Positions 6,866-15,891 are shown, counted from the stretch's first letter. The stretch is DNA of 64,000 nt from Pseudomonas oligotrophica (GCF_021726475.1 NZ_JAKJRU010000006.1:62001-126000); one strand, 5' to 3'. Made by a program: numbers and translations. Notes: generated from the letters alone by a model not told the origin.

Positions 6866-7642
6866 TCAGTGCGGCCCGGAGGCCGTCGGGCGGGTCTGGG
6901 CCTGCGTCTGGGACGGCTGGCTCATCTCCTCCTGCACGCGGTGGGCCATCTCTTCACCCTTGGCGCTGACCTGGCGATAGCCCTCCTCGGCCTTGCGCTT
7001 CAGGCGCCCGGTGAGCTCGTCGCTCTGCTGGCCCAGCAGCTCGTCCTCACGACGGGTCGGTGGTACGGCCGCGGCCAGCAGCGCACCGAGCGCGATGCCC
7101 ATGGCGCCGAGCGCCAGGGGCTGCTCGTTGAGCAGGTGGCTGAAGCCGCTGCGCGTCCGGTCGGCGGTATGCCGCAGACGCTCGCCAGCATGCCGGCCAC
7201 TCTCGCTGACCCGAGCCCGGGCGTTGCCGAGCGAGGCGGACATGTCCTGGCGGACCTGCCCGGCCTTGTCGCGAACGTCCGCGCCGCGGCTCTTCAAGCC
7301 AGCGGCCTTGGCCGACAGCTTGTCGCCCATGCTCGGGCCGCTCGACACGCCAACCCCATAGTCGGGCCGGCGGTTCTGCCCGGCCATCAGCCAGACCAGA
7401 CCGATGGAGGTCAGCACCGTGGGCACCGGGTTGGCCTTGAGCGTGTCGCCGAGGTTATGCAGGAATTCCCCGCCATTGCCCTTGGCGTAGCCCAGCGCGG
7501 TGTCGATCAACTGGCCCGGCGAGAACTTGCTCTCCAGCTCCTCGACGATGTTGCCGATCTCCGCGCGCTGCTGGTCGATCTCGCGCTCGAGGGTTTCCGG
7601 GTCTTTCTGGGCCTGGGCGTCAATCTCGTGGTGCGTGCTCAT
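6866..7642 (-). CDS. DUF3618 membrane-associated protein
   Basis: A 258-aa protein. The DUF3618 signature is N-terminal: a charged coiled helix with DPETLEREIDQQRAEIGNIV at residues about 14-33. A hydrophobic segment follows near 93-107 (TVLTSIGLVWLMAGQ), then a long charged helical stretch, and another membrane segment near 170-190 (LALGAMGIALGALLAAAVPP). The tail is Gln/Thr/Pro-rich. It is the third gene of a coupled operon, overlapping the holin-X-like gene by 4 nt (ATGA). Similar trios with a nutrient-deprivation-induced protein occur in soil proteobacteria and are linked to envelope stress; molecular function is unknown. Confidence 0.85.
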   Translation of the reverse strand: MSTHHEIDAQAQKDPETLEREIDQQRAEIGNIVEELESKFSPGQLIDTALGYAKGNGGEFLHNLGDTLKANPVPTVLTSIGLVWLMAGQNRRPDYGVGVSSGPSMGDKLSAKAAGLKSRGADVRDKAGQVRQDMSASLGNARARVSESGRHAGERLRHTADRTRSGFSHLLNEQPLALGAMGIALGALLAAAVPPTRREDELLGQQSDELTGRLKRKAEEGYRQVSAKGEEMAHRVQEEMSQPSQTQAQTRPTASGPH

Positions 7643-8073
7643 GATGTGTGCCCCCTTACGGCTTCTTTATCCTTGTTCAGCGAATGGATGGTGCGATCGG
7701 GCTTGAACGAGGAGGCCTCGAACTTCTTCTTGCCGGCCGCGACCATCACCATGCCGATGATCACCACGATGCCGCCGACGATCAGCGCCGCCAGCCACGC
7801 CGGCATCATGGTCGCCAGGCCGTAGACCCCGGCGAACAGGAGGACGATGAAGCCGGCCAGCAATACCGCGCCGCCGGTAGCCACGCTAGCCACGCCGGCC
7901 TTGGTGGCCCGCAGCGATTCGCCGAGCTCGGCCTTGGCCAGCGCCAGCTCCTTGGTGAACAGCGCCGGCACTTCGCGGGTCAGCTGGCGCAACAGGCCGC
8001 CGACGGAATGGTCCTGCTCGGGATGCAGTGTCTGCGTCTGGTAGGTCGTGTCGAACTTGCGTTGTTCGCTCAT
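7639..8073 (-). CDS. Phage holin / Holin-X family (DUF1469-like) membrane protein
   Basis: A 144-aa protein. Amphipathic N-terminus including VGGLLRQLTREVPALFTKEL, then a helix, and two transmembrane segments at residues about 62-85 (VATGGAVLLAGFIVLLFAGVY) and 90-112 (MPAWLAALIVGGIVVIIGMV), with a basic tail. This is the plan of the Actinobacterial Holin-X / YqjE-like family, which, despite its name, is usually chromosomal and not lytic. It overlaps the neighbours at both ends by 4 nt, so the three genes are one coupled operon. Confidence 0.87.
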   Translation of the reverse strand: MSEQRKFDTTYQTQTLHPEQDHSVGGLLRQLTREVPALFTKELALAKAELGESLRATKAGVASVATGGAVLLAGFIVLLFAGVYGLATMMPAWLAALIVGGIVVIIGMVMVAAGKKKFEASSFKPDRTIHSLNKDKEAVRGHTS

Positions 8074-8840
8074 GGAACGAGCCCTCCGTTGGTGCCTTTG
8101 CCGTTGGTGCCCAGGCCATTGCTGCGCGGCGTGGGGCTCGAGGTCGCGGTGCTGGTGTTGCTCAGGCTGCCGACGCTGGCGCGCGGCTCGCCGCTGGCGA
8201 TGTGCTCGTTGATCTCGCTCTGGCTGGGCAGGTGGCTGCTGTCGCCATACGAGCCGGTGTAGCGTTCGTCATGCTGGCCGGGCCGATGGTAGTCCTCGGC
8301 CGGGCGATGGCTGGACGCCCGGGCGAAGCGGGTCAGGCCGAAGCCCAGGGCCACGCTGCCGGCGATGAACAGCGCCGGGTTGTTGCGCGCCATGCGATTG
8401 AGGTCGCCGACCAGCTCGTCCACGCTGCGGCCGCGCAGGTCGTCGGCAAAGCGGGTGATGCCCTGGGCCATGTCCGCGACATAGCGCGAGAGGTCGGCGC
8501 GGTCCTGGTTCTCCAGTTCCGCCGCCGCGGCCTTGGCACTCTGCGCGACCTTCTCCAACTCGTCGGCAGCGGTGCCGCGATAACTGTCCAGATGCGCCTT
8601 GCCCTGGTTCTGTACCTGCTCGGCGGCCTGGCGGGCCTTGGCCTTGAGGTCCTCGCTGGGCGGCGTGTCGCTGCCGACGCGGCCGCCCTGGGCCGAGCCC
8701 GTCTGCGCCTGGTAGGCCGGGCTCGATGGAGTCGCATTGTGGGGCGTGCCGCTGCCGATCGTGCGATCGGCCTGTGGGGTCGTGGAACCGGTCTTGGCTA
8801 TGCCGCCGTAACCTGTGATTTCTTCATCGGGTGTCGTCAT
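8070..8840 (-). CDS. Nutrient-deprivation-induced-type membrane protein
   Basis: A 256-aa protein. ATG at 8840 is chosen because AAGGTGG precedes it. A disordered N-terminus (residues 1-75, rich in Gly, Thr, Ser and Pro) precedes a long amphipathic helical region (KARQAAEQVQNQGKAHLDSY, VAQSAKAAAAELENQDRADL). One hydrophobic segment follows near residue 160 (NPALFIAGSVALGFGLTRFA), then a second disordered tail. This matches proteins annotated as nutrient-deprivation-induced, found with holin-X and DUF3618 partners. It is the first gene of the operon; the control region is the 375 bp to its right. Confidence 0.75.
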   Translation of the reverse strand: MTTPDEEITGYGGIAKTGSTTPQADRTIGSGTPHNATPSSPAYQAQTGSAQGGRVGSDTPPSEDLKAKARQAAEQVQNQGKAHLDSYRGTAADELEKVAQSAKAAAAELENQDRADLSRYVADMAQGITRFADDLRGRSVDELVGDLNRMARNNPALFIAGSVALGFGLTRFARASSHRPAEDYHRPGQHDERYTGSYGDSSHLPSQSEINEHIASGEPRASVGSLSNTSTATSSPTPRSNGLGTNGKGTNGGLVP

Positions 8841-9215
8841 TTGATCCACCTTTATCGGGTTCTGGCCGGATGACCACGGTCCGTTGAATACACGGCCTTG
8901 CGACGTTGCCGCAGGGCGTGCAATTGCAGTGCGCACATAAAAGGGGACCGGGTGGTCTATTTCGAGTTCCGTTGTTTCGGCGAACGGTACAAGCGCTGCC
9001 AAAACAATGCGACGAGAGGTTGTAGAGTTCGCCAGCCCTTCTGTGACGGGGCCTTCAGCCAAGCACACCGGAACTTCACGAATCTACCAAAACAATTTTT
9101 CCGAGCGCTTCGTTAAAGCGAAACGGCAAAGCGAAGCGCCATCGGCCATATAGACGGGCGTGGCCGAACAACTTGGCAAAGTGCCGGCATAGTTGGTCGT
9201 CAAATAAAAACAGAC
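8841..9215. other. Intergenic region upstream of the stress operon
   Basis: No convincing gene or structured RNA is seen in this roughly 375-bp stretch. It must hold the promoter of the leftward 8840-6866 operon. I see no clear sigma-70 pair. The section from about 9060 to 9215 is richer in A/T than its surroundings. Confidence 0.5.
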
Positions 9216-9250
9216 AAAAAGAAACGGGCCACCAGGGCCCGTTTCTTTTT
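9216..9250. terminator. Strong bidirectional rho-independent terminator after the GH5 gene
   Basis: A 15-bp perfect stem AAAAAGAAACGGGCC/GGCCCGTTTCTTTTT with a 5-nt loop, giving T-runs on both strands. It lies 41 nt past the stop of the leftward glycosidase gene. Confidence 0.9.
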
Positions 9251-9291
9251 TGTTGCCGAAGTTGTGGCAGGCCGCGTGGCCTGCCCGGACC

Positions 9292-11379
9292 TTACATCAG
9301 CGGTCCGATGGTGGTGCAGCTGCTGGCGGCGGCGGCATGCTTCTTCAGGATCGCCAGCTGCGGGCGGTACTTGTTGCTCGAGACGTCCAGCGAGAGGGCG
9401 TATTCACCCCACCACGGACCGGCTGCCCAGTAGGTGGACGGCACGCAGTTCTGCCGCAGGTAGGCCAGCAGGTTGTCCATCGCCACCTGCGCCGAGCTCG
9501 AGTAGTCCGGGATGCCGTGCTCGCCGATGTAGCCGCGCAGCTTGTTGGCCTTGAGCCACTCGACGAAGGGCTTGACGCGCTCGATACCGATGTTCGGGGC
9601 GAAGGTCTCGGTCTTGTCGAAGTAGTTACCCGAGAAATCCTTGTCGATGTACATGTGCGCTTCGTACACCAGGTTGTTGCTCGGATCACGCATCCACGGG
9701 TCGGCGATCAGCTTGGAGTTGTAGTACGGCCAGTGCCAGGCGCTCGACCAACGGTCGCCGGCGACGAAGATCCAGCGGCTGGCATCCACCTGGCGCACGG
9801 CCTTGGCGGCGGCCAGGGCTGCCTGCGGCCACAGGCCGTTGGTGGAGTAAGGCTCGTTCATCAGGCCGTAGCCGTAGACCGCCGGGTGGTTGAGGACCTT
9901 CTGCGCCAGGCGCTGCCAGACGTTGGCGAAGGAGCTGATCGGGACTTCAGCCGAGCCGATCAGCTTGCCGAAGTAGCGGTAGTAGTTGTGCAGGTCGAGG
10001 ATGACCTTCACGCCGTGCTTCTGCGCATAGTCCAGCGACTGGATCAGGCGGGCCAGCTCGGCCGAGTTCAGCTCGGTGTTCAGGCGCGGCTGGATGCGCT
10101 CCCAGAGGAACGGCAGGCGCACCAGGTTCATGCCGTTGTCGGCGTACTTCTTGTAGTACGACTCGGCCGGATAGATGTAGTTGGTGCCGTGCACGCCGGG
10201 CACTACCGACGGGCCGAAGCCGGCGCCGGAGAGGTTCACGCCGACCAGCTTGATCGGGGTGCCGGTGCTGGTGCTCGGGCTGCTGGTGACCGGCTGGGTG
10301 AGCGCGGTTTCGGTGCTGGTCGTACCACCGGAGGTGGTACCCGACGAGGTGCTGCTGACCACGCTGATGGTCTTCGGATAGCCCACCACCGCGCCGTCGA
10401 CCACTGCGCCGTCGACGAACACGCTCATGTTGCTGCCGACCACCTGGACGCTGGTGATCTTGCGGCTCTGGCCGTCGGCCAGCTTGACCGTGGCACCAAC
10501 CTTGAAGGCTGCCTTGTTGGCCTCGCTGGCCACCAGGGAGAAGCCCGGCTTCAGGCGGAACACGCCGTTCAGCCAGTCGGTGTTGGTGAAGGCGTTGATC
10601 GCCGAGCTCACCGTGCTGGTGGTGCTGGTCGCCGGTGCGGTCGTCGTGGTGGAGCTGCTGGTGGTGGTGCCGAGCACGGCCAGCGTCTTCGGCGCGCCGA
10701 CCAGGTTGCCGTTGACCACGGCGCCGTCGACAAACACGCTCATGTTGCTGCCGACGACCTGCACGACGGTGATCTTGCGCACCTGGCCGTCAGCCAGCTT
10801 GACCGAGACACCGACCTTGAACGCGGCCTTGTTGGCCTCGCTGGCGGCGATGGAGAAGCCCGGCTTCAGGCGGAACACGCCGTTCAGCCAATCGGTGTTG
10901 GTGAAGGCATTGATCGCCGAGGTGTGCACCACGCCGATGGTGGTGGTGCTGCTGGTAGTCGTGCTGCTGGTGGTCGTCGTGGTGCTGGTGCTGCCGGTGC
11001 TCACGCTGTTGGGCGCGCCGACCTTGCCGCCGTCGAGCAGGGCGCCGTCGAAGAACACACTGAGGTTGGCGCCGACTTCATACACCTTGGTGACCTTGCG
11101 GACCTGGCCATCGGCCAGGCGCACGGCCGAACCGACGCCGAAGGCTGCCTTGTTCGCCGTGCTGTTGGGGATCGACACCGCCGGCGCACGGCGGAACACG
11201 CCGTTGAGCCAGTCGGTATTGGTGAAGGCGTTGATCTTGGCGGTCGCCACAGTCTGCGAAGCAGTCAGGGTGCTGTCGGCCGCCTGGACCGGAGTGATGG
11301 CGCCGAAGGAGCCGAGGACCGCGATGGTGATGGAAGCAGCCAGGGCCTTGCGAGCACCAGCGAAGACATTAATGGACAT
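9292..11379 (-). CDS. Secreted GH5-family glycoside hydrolase with three tandem N-terminal repeat domains
   Basis: A 695-aa protein. ATG at 11379 follows GGAGAGACAC. Signal peptide 1-33 (cleavage after VQA). Three copies of a domain of about 77 aa (residues 49-125, 156-232, 260-337), each opening with NAFTNTDWLNGVFR and closing with a SVF(V/F)DGA..DG strand, are joined by Ser/Thr-only linkers. Copies 2 and 3 are nearly identical; copy 1 is diverged. The GH5 (cellulase-like) catalytic domain is at about 375-690. It has the acid/base Glu509 in YGLMNEPY and the nucleophile Glu620 in GYIGEHGIP, and includes LDLHNYYRYF. It likely cleaves a beta-glucan or mannan outside the cell. The repeats may bind polysaccharide; unproven. 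Confidence 0.88.
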   Translation of the reverse strand: MSINVFAGARKALAASITIAVLGSFGAITPVQAADSTLTASQTVATAKINAFTNTDWLNGVFRRAPAVSIPNSTANKAAFGVGSAVRLADGQVRKVTKVYEVGANLSVFFDGALLDGGKVGAPNSVSTGSTSTTTTTSSTTTSSTTTIGVVHTSAINAFTNTDWLNGVFRLKPGFSIAASEANKAAFKVGVSVKLADGQVRKITVVQVVGSNMSVFVDGAVVNGNLVGAPKTLAVLGTTTSSSTTTTAPATSTTSTVSSAINAFTNTDWLNGVFRLKPGFSLVASEANKAAFKVGATVKLADGQSRKITSVQVVGSNMSVFVDGAVVDGAVVGYPKTISVVSSTSSGTTSGGTTSTETALTQPVTSSPSTSTGTPIKLVGVNLSGAGFGPSVVPGVHGTNYIYPAESYYKKYADNGMNLVRLPFLWERIQPRLNTELNSAELARLIQSLDYAQKHGVKVILDLHNYYRYFGKLIGSAEVPISSFANVWQRLAQKVLNHPAVYGYGLMNEPYSTNGLWPQAALAAAKAVRQVDASRWIFVAGDRWSSAWHWPYYNSKLIADPWMRDPSNNLVYEAHMYIDKDFSGNYFDKTETFAPNIGIERVKPFVEWLKANKLRGYIGEHGIPDYSSSAQVAMDNLLAYLRQNCVPSTYWAAGPWWGEYALSLDVSSNKYRPQLAILKKHAAAASSCTTIGPLM

Positions 11380-11893
11380 GTGTCTCTCCGAACTTAGTAC
11401 GGCTAAAGGCGGCTTCGGCTGCCTTTAAAAAAGTTGGCGGGAGCTCATTGAGTCGTGAGGGAGGTGTCTCGTGGAGAACTGCTCAATGCACAACTGAACG
11501 AACCGCGGCAGCGAGGACTGCTGCTGTTCGGTCGAACAACCCGGGCAATCTCGTTGCGTGGCGGCTTTATAAATAGTTTTCCATGACAGTTCAAAATTTA
11601 TTTGGCGTCGATCTGGCGTCGAAAATCCGGCATATAGCCGTATACGCTATCTTATTGCCATCATTAGCCGGCCAATAGCCAGCACTCCAAGCGAAGCGAA
11701 GCGACGCTTTAAAGCGCCTCTTTACAATTTGTCAGCGCCATTTTTTTGAACTAGTTGCAACTACCGTTTCGCCTGTTTCTATTTGGCCTCCGACGAACGG
11801 TGGTTATATTCGCTAATAGCAAAACGACAGCAGAAACCTCTTTGCGCATAAAAAGGTCCACCGCTGCAACCGAATCGTCACGGAGTAAGGAGC
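11380..11893. other. 514-bp intergenic control region between the GH5 gene and the DUF2945 gene
   Basis: A divergent promoter region with no coding or RNA gene that I can support. It is markedly A/T-richer than its neighbours from about 11565 to 11670 and near 11725-11830. The 9-mer TGGCGTCGA occurs twice, 11 bp apart (11603-11611 and 11614-11622). AGCGAAGCGAAGCG (11690-11703) precedes ACGCTTTAAAGCG. These may be regulator sites; no factor can be named. Confidence 0.45.
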
Positions 11894-12103
11894 ATGAGCA
11901 AGTACAAGGTGGGCGATCATGTCGGCTGGAATTCCGAGGCCGGCCAGGTCAGCGGCGTGATCATCCGCGTGCATACCCGCGACACCGACTACAAGGGCCA
12001 CCGGCGCCACGCCAGCCCGCAGGCGCCGCAGTACGAGATCCGCAGCGACAAGAGCGAACACATCGCCATGCACAAGGAAGAGGCGTTGAGGAAACTGCCG
12101 TGA
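11894..12103 (+). CDS. DUF2945 / hypervirulence-associated (HVA1) TUDOR-domain protein
   Basis: A 69-aa protein with GGAGTAAGGAGC directly before ATG. The family hallmark is visible: KYKVGDHVGWNSEAGQVSGV, then VHTRDTDYKGHRRHAS, then PQYEIRSDKSEHIAMHKEEA and LRKL. It is a single small beta-barrel of the TUDOR type. Members are annotated as hypervirulence-associated by homology to a fungal protein, but their bacterial role is unknown. It overlaps the DUF488 gene by GTGA, so the two are translationally coupled. Confidence 0.92.
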   Translation: MSKYKVGDHVGWNSEAGQVSGVIIRVHTRDTDYKGHRRHASPQAPQYEIRSDKSEHIAMHKEEALRKLP

Positions 12104-12672
12104 AGACGCCCGCCTGCATCTGGACGCTCGGCCATTCGACGCGGACGATCGAGGCCTTCATCGCCCTGCTCCAGGCGCACCGGATCGAGGCCATCGCCGA
12201 TGTGCGGCGCTTTCCCGGTTCGCGGCGCCTGCCGCAGTTCGGCGAGCAGGCGCTGTGCCAGAGCCTGGCCGAAGCCGGCATCGACTATCGCTGGATCGGC
12301 GAACTGGGTGGGCGCCGTCGGCCGGCGGCGGATTCAGCCAACGTGGCCTGGCGCAACGCGTCGTTTCGCGGCTACGCCGATCACCTGGCCAGCGCCGAGT
12401 TCGCCGCCGGACTCGAGCGGCTGCTGGAGTTGGCGGCCAGCCGGCGCACCGCGATGATGTGCGCCGAGGTGCTCTGGTGGCGCTGCCACCGCTCGCTGGT
12501 GTCGGACGTGCTCAAGGTGCGCGGCATCGAGGTGCTGCACATCCAGGACGAGAACCCGGCCGAGCCGCACCCCTACACCGCGCCGGCACGCCTCGTCGAC
12601 GGGCAGCTTAGCTACGAGCCGGATCGCGGCGAGCCGGCGCGCCCCGAGCGCCAGGGCCGCCTGGAACTGTAG
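12100..12672 (+). CDS. DUF488 domain protein
   Basis: A 190-aa protein starting at GTG 12100, overlapping the DUF2945 stop by 4 nt. DUF488 features: TLGHSTRTIEAFIALLQAH, then ADVRRFPGSRRLPQFG, the central ELGGRRRP, CAEVLWWRCHRSLVSDVL (Cys and His at the presumed active site) and the C-terminal IQDENPAEPHPYT. The typical MCAE..WWRCHR motif is intact. The biochemical role is not established; the family has been proposed to act on nucleic acids or nucleotides. Coupling to DUF2945 suggests a joint function. Confidence 0.92.
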   Translation: MKTPACIWTLGHSTRTIEAFIALLQAHRIEAIADVRRFPGSRRLPQFGEQALCQSLAEAGIDYRWIGELGGRRRPAADSANVAWRNASFRGYADHLASAEFAAGLERLLELAASRRTAMMCAEVLWWRCHRSLVSDVLKVRGIEVLHIQDENPAEPHPYTAPARLVDGQLSYEPDRGEPARPERQGRLEL

Positions 12673-12675
12673 CGC

Positions 12676-13512
12676 TCAGGTGCGCTCGATGCGGTCGGAG
12701 TGGATGACGATCCGGCCCTGCTTGTAGAGGCCGCCGATGGCCTTCTTGAAATTGCCCTTGCTGACGCCGAACAGCCGGGCGATCTCCTCGGCCGGGCTCT
12801 TGTCGGAAAGCGCCAGCACCCCGCCCTGCTCTTCGAGTTTCTGCAGGATCAGCGCCTGCAGCGAGTCGGCCGCCTCGCTGCCGAGCGGCTGCAGGCTCAG
12901 GCTGATCTTGCCGTCGGCGCGCAGCTCGCGGATGTAGCCGCGCTCGCGCATGCCCGGGCGCAGGAAGCGGAACACCTCGTTCTTGTGGATCAGCCCCCAG
13001 TGCAGGCCATTGATGATCGCCTTGAAGCCGAGGTCGGTCTGCTCGACGATCAGCAGCTCCACCGCCTCGCCCACCCGGTAGCGCACCGGCGTCTTGTCCA
13101 GGTAGCGGTCGAGCCGCGCGGTGGCGGTGATCCGCCGGGTGCGCGGGTCGAGGTAGACATGCACCACGCAGTAATCGCCGACCTGCAGCGGGCGCTTCTC
13201 CTCCGAATGCGGCAGCAGCAGGTCCTTGGGCAGGCCCCAGTCGAGGAACAGGCCGATACGGTTGATTTCCACCACCTTGAGGCTGGCGAACTCGCCGACC
13301 TGTACCTTCGGCCGCTGGGTGGTGGCGATCAGCCGGTCCTCGCTGTCGAGGTAGACGAAGACATTCAGCCACTCGCCCTCCTCGGTCGGCACGTCCTTGG
13401 GGATGTAGCGCTTGGGCAGCAGGATCTCGCCGTCGGCGCCGCCGTCCAGGTAGAGGCCGAAACCGGTGTGCTTGACGATCTGCAGGCTGTTGAAGCGTCC
13501 GATGGCGGCCAT
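12676..13512 (-). CDS. cvfB: CvfB-family S1 RNA-binding protein
   Basis: A 278-aa protein, normal length for CvfB/YitL. Successive S1-like domains begin at residues about 1 (FNSLQIVKHTGFGLYLDGG), 70 (VGEFASLKVVEINRIGLFLD) and 150 (VGEAVELLIVEQTDLGFKAI). A C-terminal winged helix is at about 215-278 (SPAEEIARLFGVSKGNFKKA). In firmicutes CvfB binds RNA and influences virulence gene expression; in pseudomonads its role is undefined. It converges with the DUF488 gene, 3 nt apart. Confidence 0.93.
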   Translation of the reverse strand: MAAIGRFNSLQIVKHTGFGLYLDGGADGEILLPKRYIPKDVPTEEGEWLNVFVYLDSEDRLIATTQRPKVQVGEFASLKVVEINRIGLFLDWGLPKDLLLPHSEEKRPLQVGDYCVVHVYLDPRTRRITATARLDRYLDKTPVRYRVGEAVELLIVEQTDLGFKAIINGLHWGLIHKNEVFRFLRPGMRERGYIRELRADGKISLSLQPLGSEAADSLQALILQKLEEQGGVLALSDKSPAEEIARLFGVSKGNFKKAIGGLYKQGRIVIHSDRIERT

Positions 13513-13557
13513 GGTGCGATTCCGAAGTCAAAGCGGCGATTCTACAGCGCCCCGCGC

Positions 13558-15891
13558 TCAGCGGGGCAGCGCGTAGGCGATCACCGAGTCGCCCGCGGCG
13601 GTCCCGAGCGAGCCGTGGCCGCCGGCGACCACCACGACCATCTGCCGCCCGGACGGGCTCCGGTAGGTCATCGGCGTGGCCTGCCCGCCGGCCGGCAGGC
13701 GCGCCTTCCACAGCTCGCGGCCGGTGGCGCTGTCGTAGGCACGCAGGTAGTAGTCCAGGGTGCCGCTGAGAAAGGCTACGCCGCCGGCGGTGAGCATCGG
13801 CCCGCCGAGGCTCGGCACGCCCATCTTCAGCGGCAGCGGCACGGGCGCCCGGTCGCGCACGGTACCGTTCCGGCGCAGCCAGTGGGTCTTGCCGGTGCGC
13901 AGGTCGGCACCGGCGACGTAGCCCCACGGCGGCGCGGTGCAGGGCAGGCCGAGCGGCGAGACGAACGGCTTGAGCTCCACCGCAAAGGGCGCACCGAAGT
14001 TCTCGTTGAGATACGGCGGCTTGTCGGAGACCAGCGTGCGGTCATCGTCCTCGCGCGGCACCAGGGTCGAGGTGAAGGCCAGGTAGGCCGGCGTGCTGAA
14101 GACCATCTGCCGCACCGGGTCGACCGCCACCCCGCCCCAGTTGAACACACCGAAGTTGCCCGGATGGACCAGCGTGCCCTGGGTCGACGGTGGGGTGTAG
14201 CGGCCCTCGTAGCGCAGCCCGTGAAACTGGATGTGGCAGAGCATCTGGTCGATCAGCGTCACACCCCAGAGGTCCTTGCCGGTCAGCTTCGGCGGCTCGT
14301 AGGACAGCGCCGAGACCGGCTGCGTCGGCGCCGTCCAGTCGCCCTCGGCCGCGCCCTGCGGCGCCGGCTCCTCGCGCACCGGCAGGACCGGCTCGCCGCT
14401 GCGGCGGTCCAGCACATAGATATCGCCCTGCTTGGTCGGGGCCACCAGCGCCGGCACCGGGCCGGCATCGGTCTGGATGTCGACCAGGCTCGGCTGCGCC
14501 GGCACGTCCATGTCCCAGAGGTCGTGATGCACGGCCTGGAACACCCAGCGCAGCCGCCCGGTGTCGACCTCCAGCGCCACCACCGAGGAGGAGAAGCGCT
14601 CGCTGTTCTCGCTGCGCCGCCCGCCCCACTGGTCCGGCACCTGGTTGCCAAAGGGCACGTAGACCAGCCCCAGCGCCTCGTCCGCGCTGGAGATGCTCCA
14701 GCTGTTGGGGCTGCTCTGGCTGTAGGTCTCGCCCGCGCCGATCGGCTCGGTACGCTCCGGGTTGCCGGGGTCGAAGTTCCAGCGCAGCTTGCCGCTGCGG
14801 GCGTCGTAGGCGCGGATCACTCCGGACGGCTCGGTGGTGCGCACGTTGTCGTTCACCGCGCCGCCGACGATCACCAGGTCGCGCGCCACCACCGGCGGCG
14901 AGGTGGAGTAATAGAAGCCTTCCCTGACGTTGGGCATGTTGGCCCAGAGGTCGACCTGGCCGTCCGCGCCGAACCCCGCGCAGCGCTCGCCGGTCTTCGC
15001 ATCCAGCGCCAGCAGGCGGGCATCGGCGGTCGGCATGAACAGCCGCTGCCGGCATTGCGCGCCGGCCGGCGCCGCCTCGTCGAGGTGGTAGGCCAGGCCG
15101 CGGCAGGTCAGGTGCTGGCGGTTGCTCGAATCGGGCACCTGCGGGTCGACGCGCCAGCGCTCCTGGCCGGTCTCGGCGTCCAGGGCGATGACCAGGTTGT
15201 GCGGCGTGCAGAGGTAGAGACTGTCATCGACCTTCAGCGGCGTGACCTCGTAGGTGGTCTCGTCAGGGTCGGTCGGCCGGCGCAGGTCGCCGGTGTGGTA
15301 GTGCCAGACCGGCTCGAGGCGCTCGACGTTCTGCGGCGTGATCTGCGCCAGCGGCGAATAGCGCTGGCCGAGCTGGGTGCGGCCATAGGCTGGCCAGTCG
15401 CCGTCGGCCTCCTCGCCATGCCCGGCCGCCGGCGCTTCGGCCAGGGGCGGCGGCAGCATGCCCTTCACGTCGTGCACATCGCGACCGAGGGCCAGCACCG
15501 CGATGGCGCCCCACAGCAGCACGGCCAGCAACAGCGGCAGCGCGGCGCCACCCCAGGGCCGGACGCCGTAGGCCTGCCAGCCCAGCCGGCGCACGATCCA
15601 GGGCATCAGCAGCCAGAGCCCGAAGGGCGCCATCAGGCTGCCGCGCGGCGCCAGCTGCCACCAGTCCAGCCCGACTTCGTAGAGCGCCCAACCGAGCGCC
15701 GCGAGCATCAACAGCGCATAGAGCCAGAGCGCTGCGCGCCGACGCCTGAGCAGCAGGATGCCCACCAGCAGGAATCCTGCGCCAATGGCGGCGAAGTACC
15801 CGGTCCCGCCGAGATCGAACACCCGCACGCCGCCGACCACCAGCGCCAGGCCAAGGAGCATGCTGAACACGCCGCTGATGACGACCGCCAC
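13558..15891 (-). CDS. gcd: Membrane-bound PQQ-dependent glucose/quinate/shikimate dehydrogenase
   Basis: About 777 aa. Two adjacent GTG codons (15894, 15891) follow GGGGAGGG; 15891 gives the better spacing. The frame continues to 15978, but family members begin just before the first membrane helix. Five transmembrane helices occupy residues about 3-130. An eight-bladed PQQ propeller follows, with DWPAYGRTQLGQRYSPLAQI, the VNDNVRTTEPSGVIRAYDAR blade and a C-terminal SGRQMVVVVAGGHGSLG. It oxidises glucose (or quinate/shikimate) in the periplasm and passes electrons to ubiquinone. It is next to a second, soluble PQQ sugar dehydrogenase; no pqq biosynthesis genes are in the window. Confidence 0.92.
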   Translation of the reverse strand: MAVVISGVFSMLLGLALVVGGVRVFDLGGTGYFAAIGAGFLLVGILLLRRRRAALWLYALLMLAALGWALYEVGLDWWQLAPRGSLMAPFGLWLLMPWIVRRLGWQAYGVRPWGGAALPLLLAVLLWGAIAVLALGRDVHDVKGMLPPPLAEAPAAGHGEEADGDWPAYGRTQLGQRYSPLAQITPQNVERLEPVWHYHTGDLRRPTDPDETTYEVTPLKVDDSLYLCTPHNLVIALDAETGQERWRVDPQVPDSSNRQHLTCRGLAYHLDEAAPAGAQCRQRLFMPTADARLLALDAKTGERCAGFGADGQVDLWANMPNVREGFYYSTSPPVVARDLVIVGGAVNDNVRTTEPSGVIRAYDARSGKLRWNFDPGNPERTEPIGAGETYSQSSPNSWSISSADEALGLVYVPFGNQVPDQWGGRRSENSERFSSSVVALEVDTGRLRWVFQAVHHDLWDMDVPAQPSLVDIQTDAGPVPALVAPTKQGDIYVLDRRSGEPVLPVREEPAPQGAAEGDWTAPTQPVSALSYEPPKLTGKDLWGVTLIDQMLCHIQFHGLRYEGRYTPPSTQGTLVHPGNFGVFNWGGVAVDPVRQMVFSTPAYLAFTSTLVPREDDDRTLVSDKPPYLNENFGAPFAVELKPFVSPLGLPCTAPPWGYVAGADLRTGKTHWLRRNGTVRDRAPVPLPLKMGVPSLGGPMLTAGGVAFLSGTLDYYLRAYDSATGRELWKARLPAGGQATPMTYRSPSGRQMVVVVAGGHGSLGTAAGDSVIAYALPR

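Noticed and set aside
6716..7825. Plus-strand frame running through tRNA-Thr into the stress operon
   Set aside because: It begins within the tRNA complement and is antisense to the DUF3618 gene.
9250..11397. Plus-strand frame opposite the GH5 gene with repeated segments
   Set aside because: Its repeats are only the complement of the three repeated domains of the GH5 protein.
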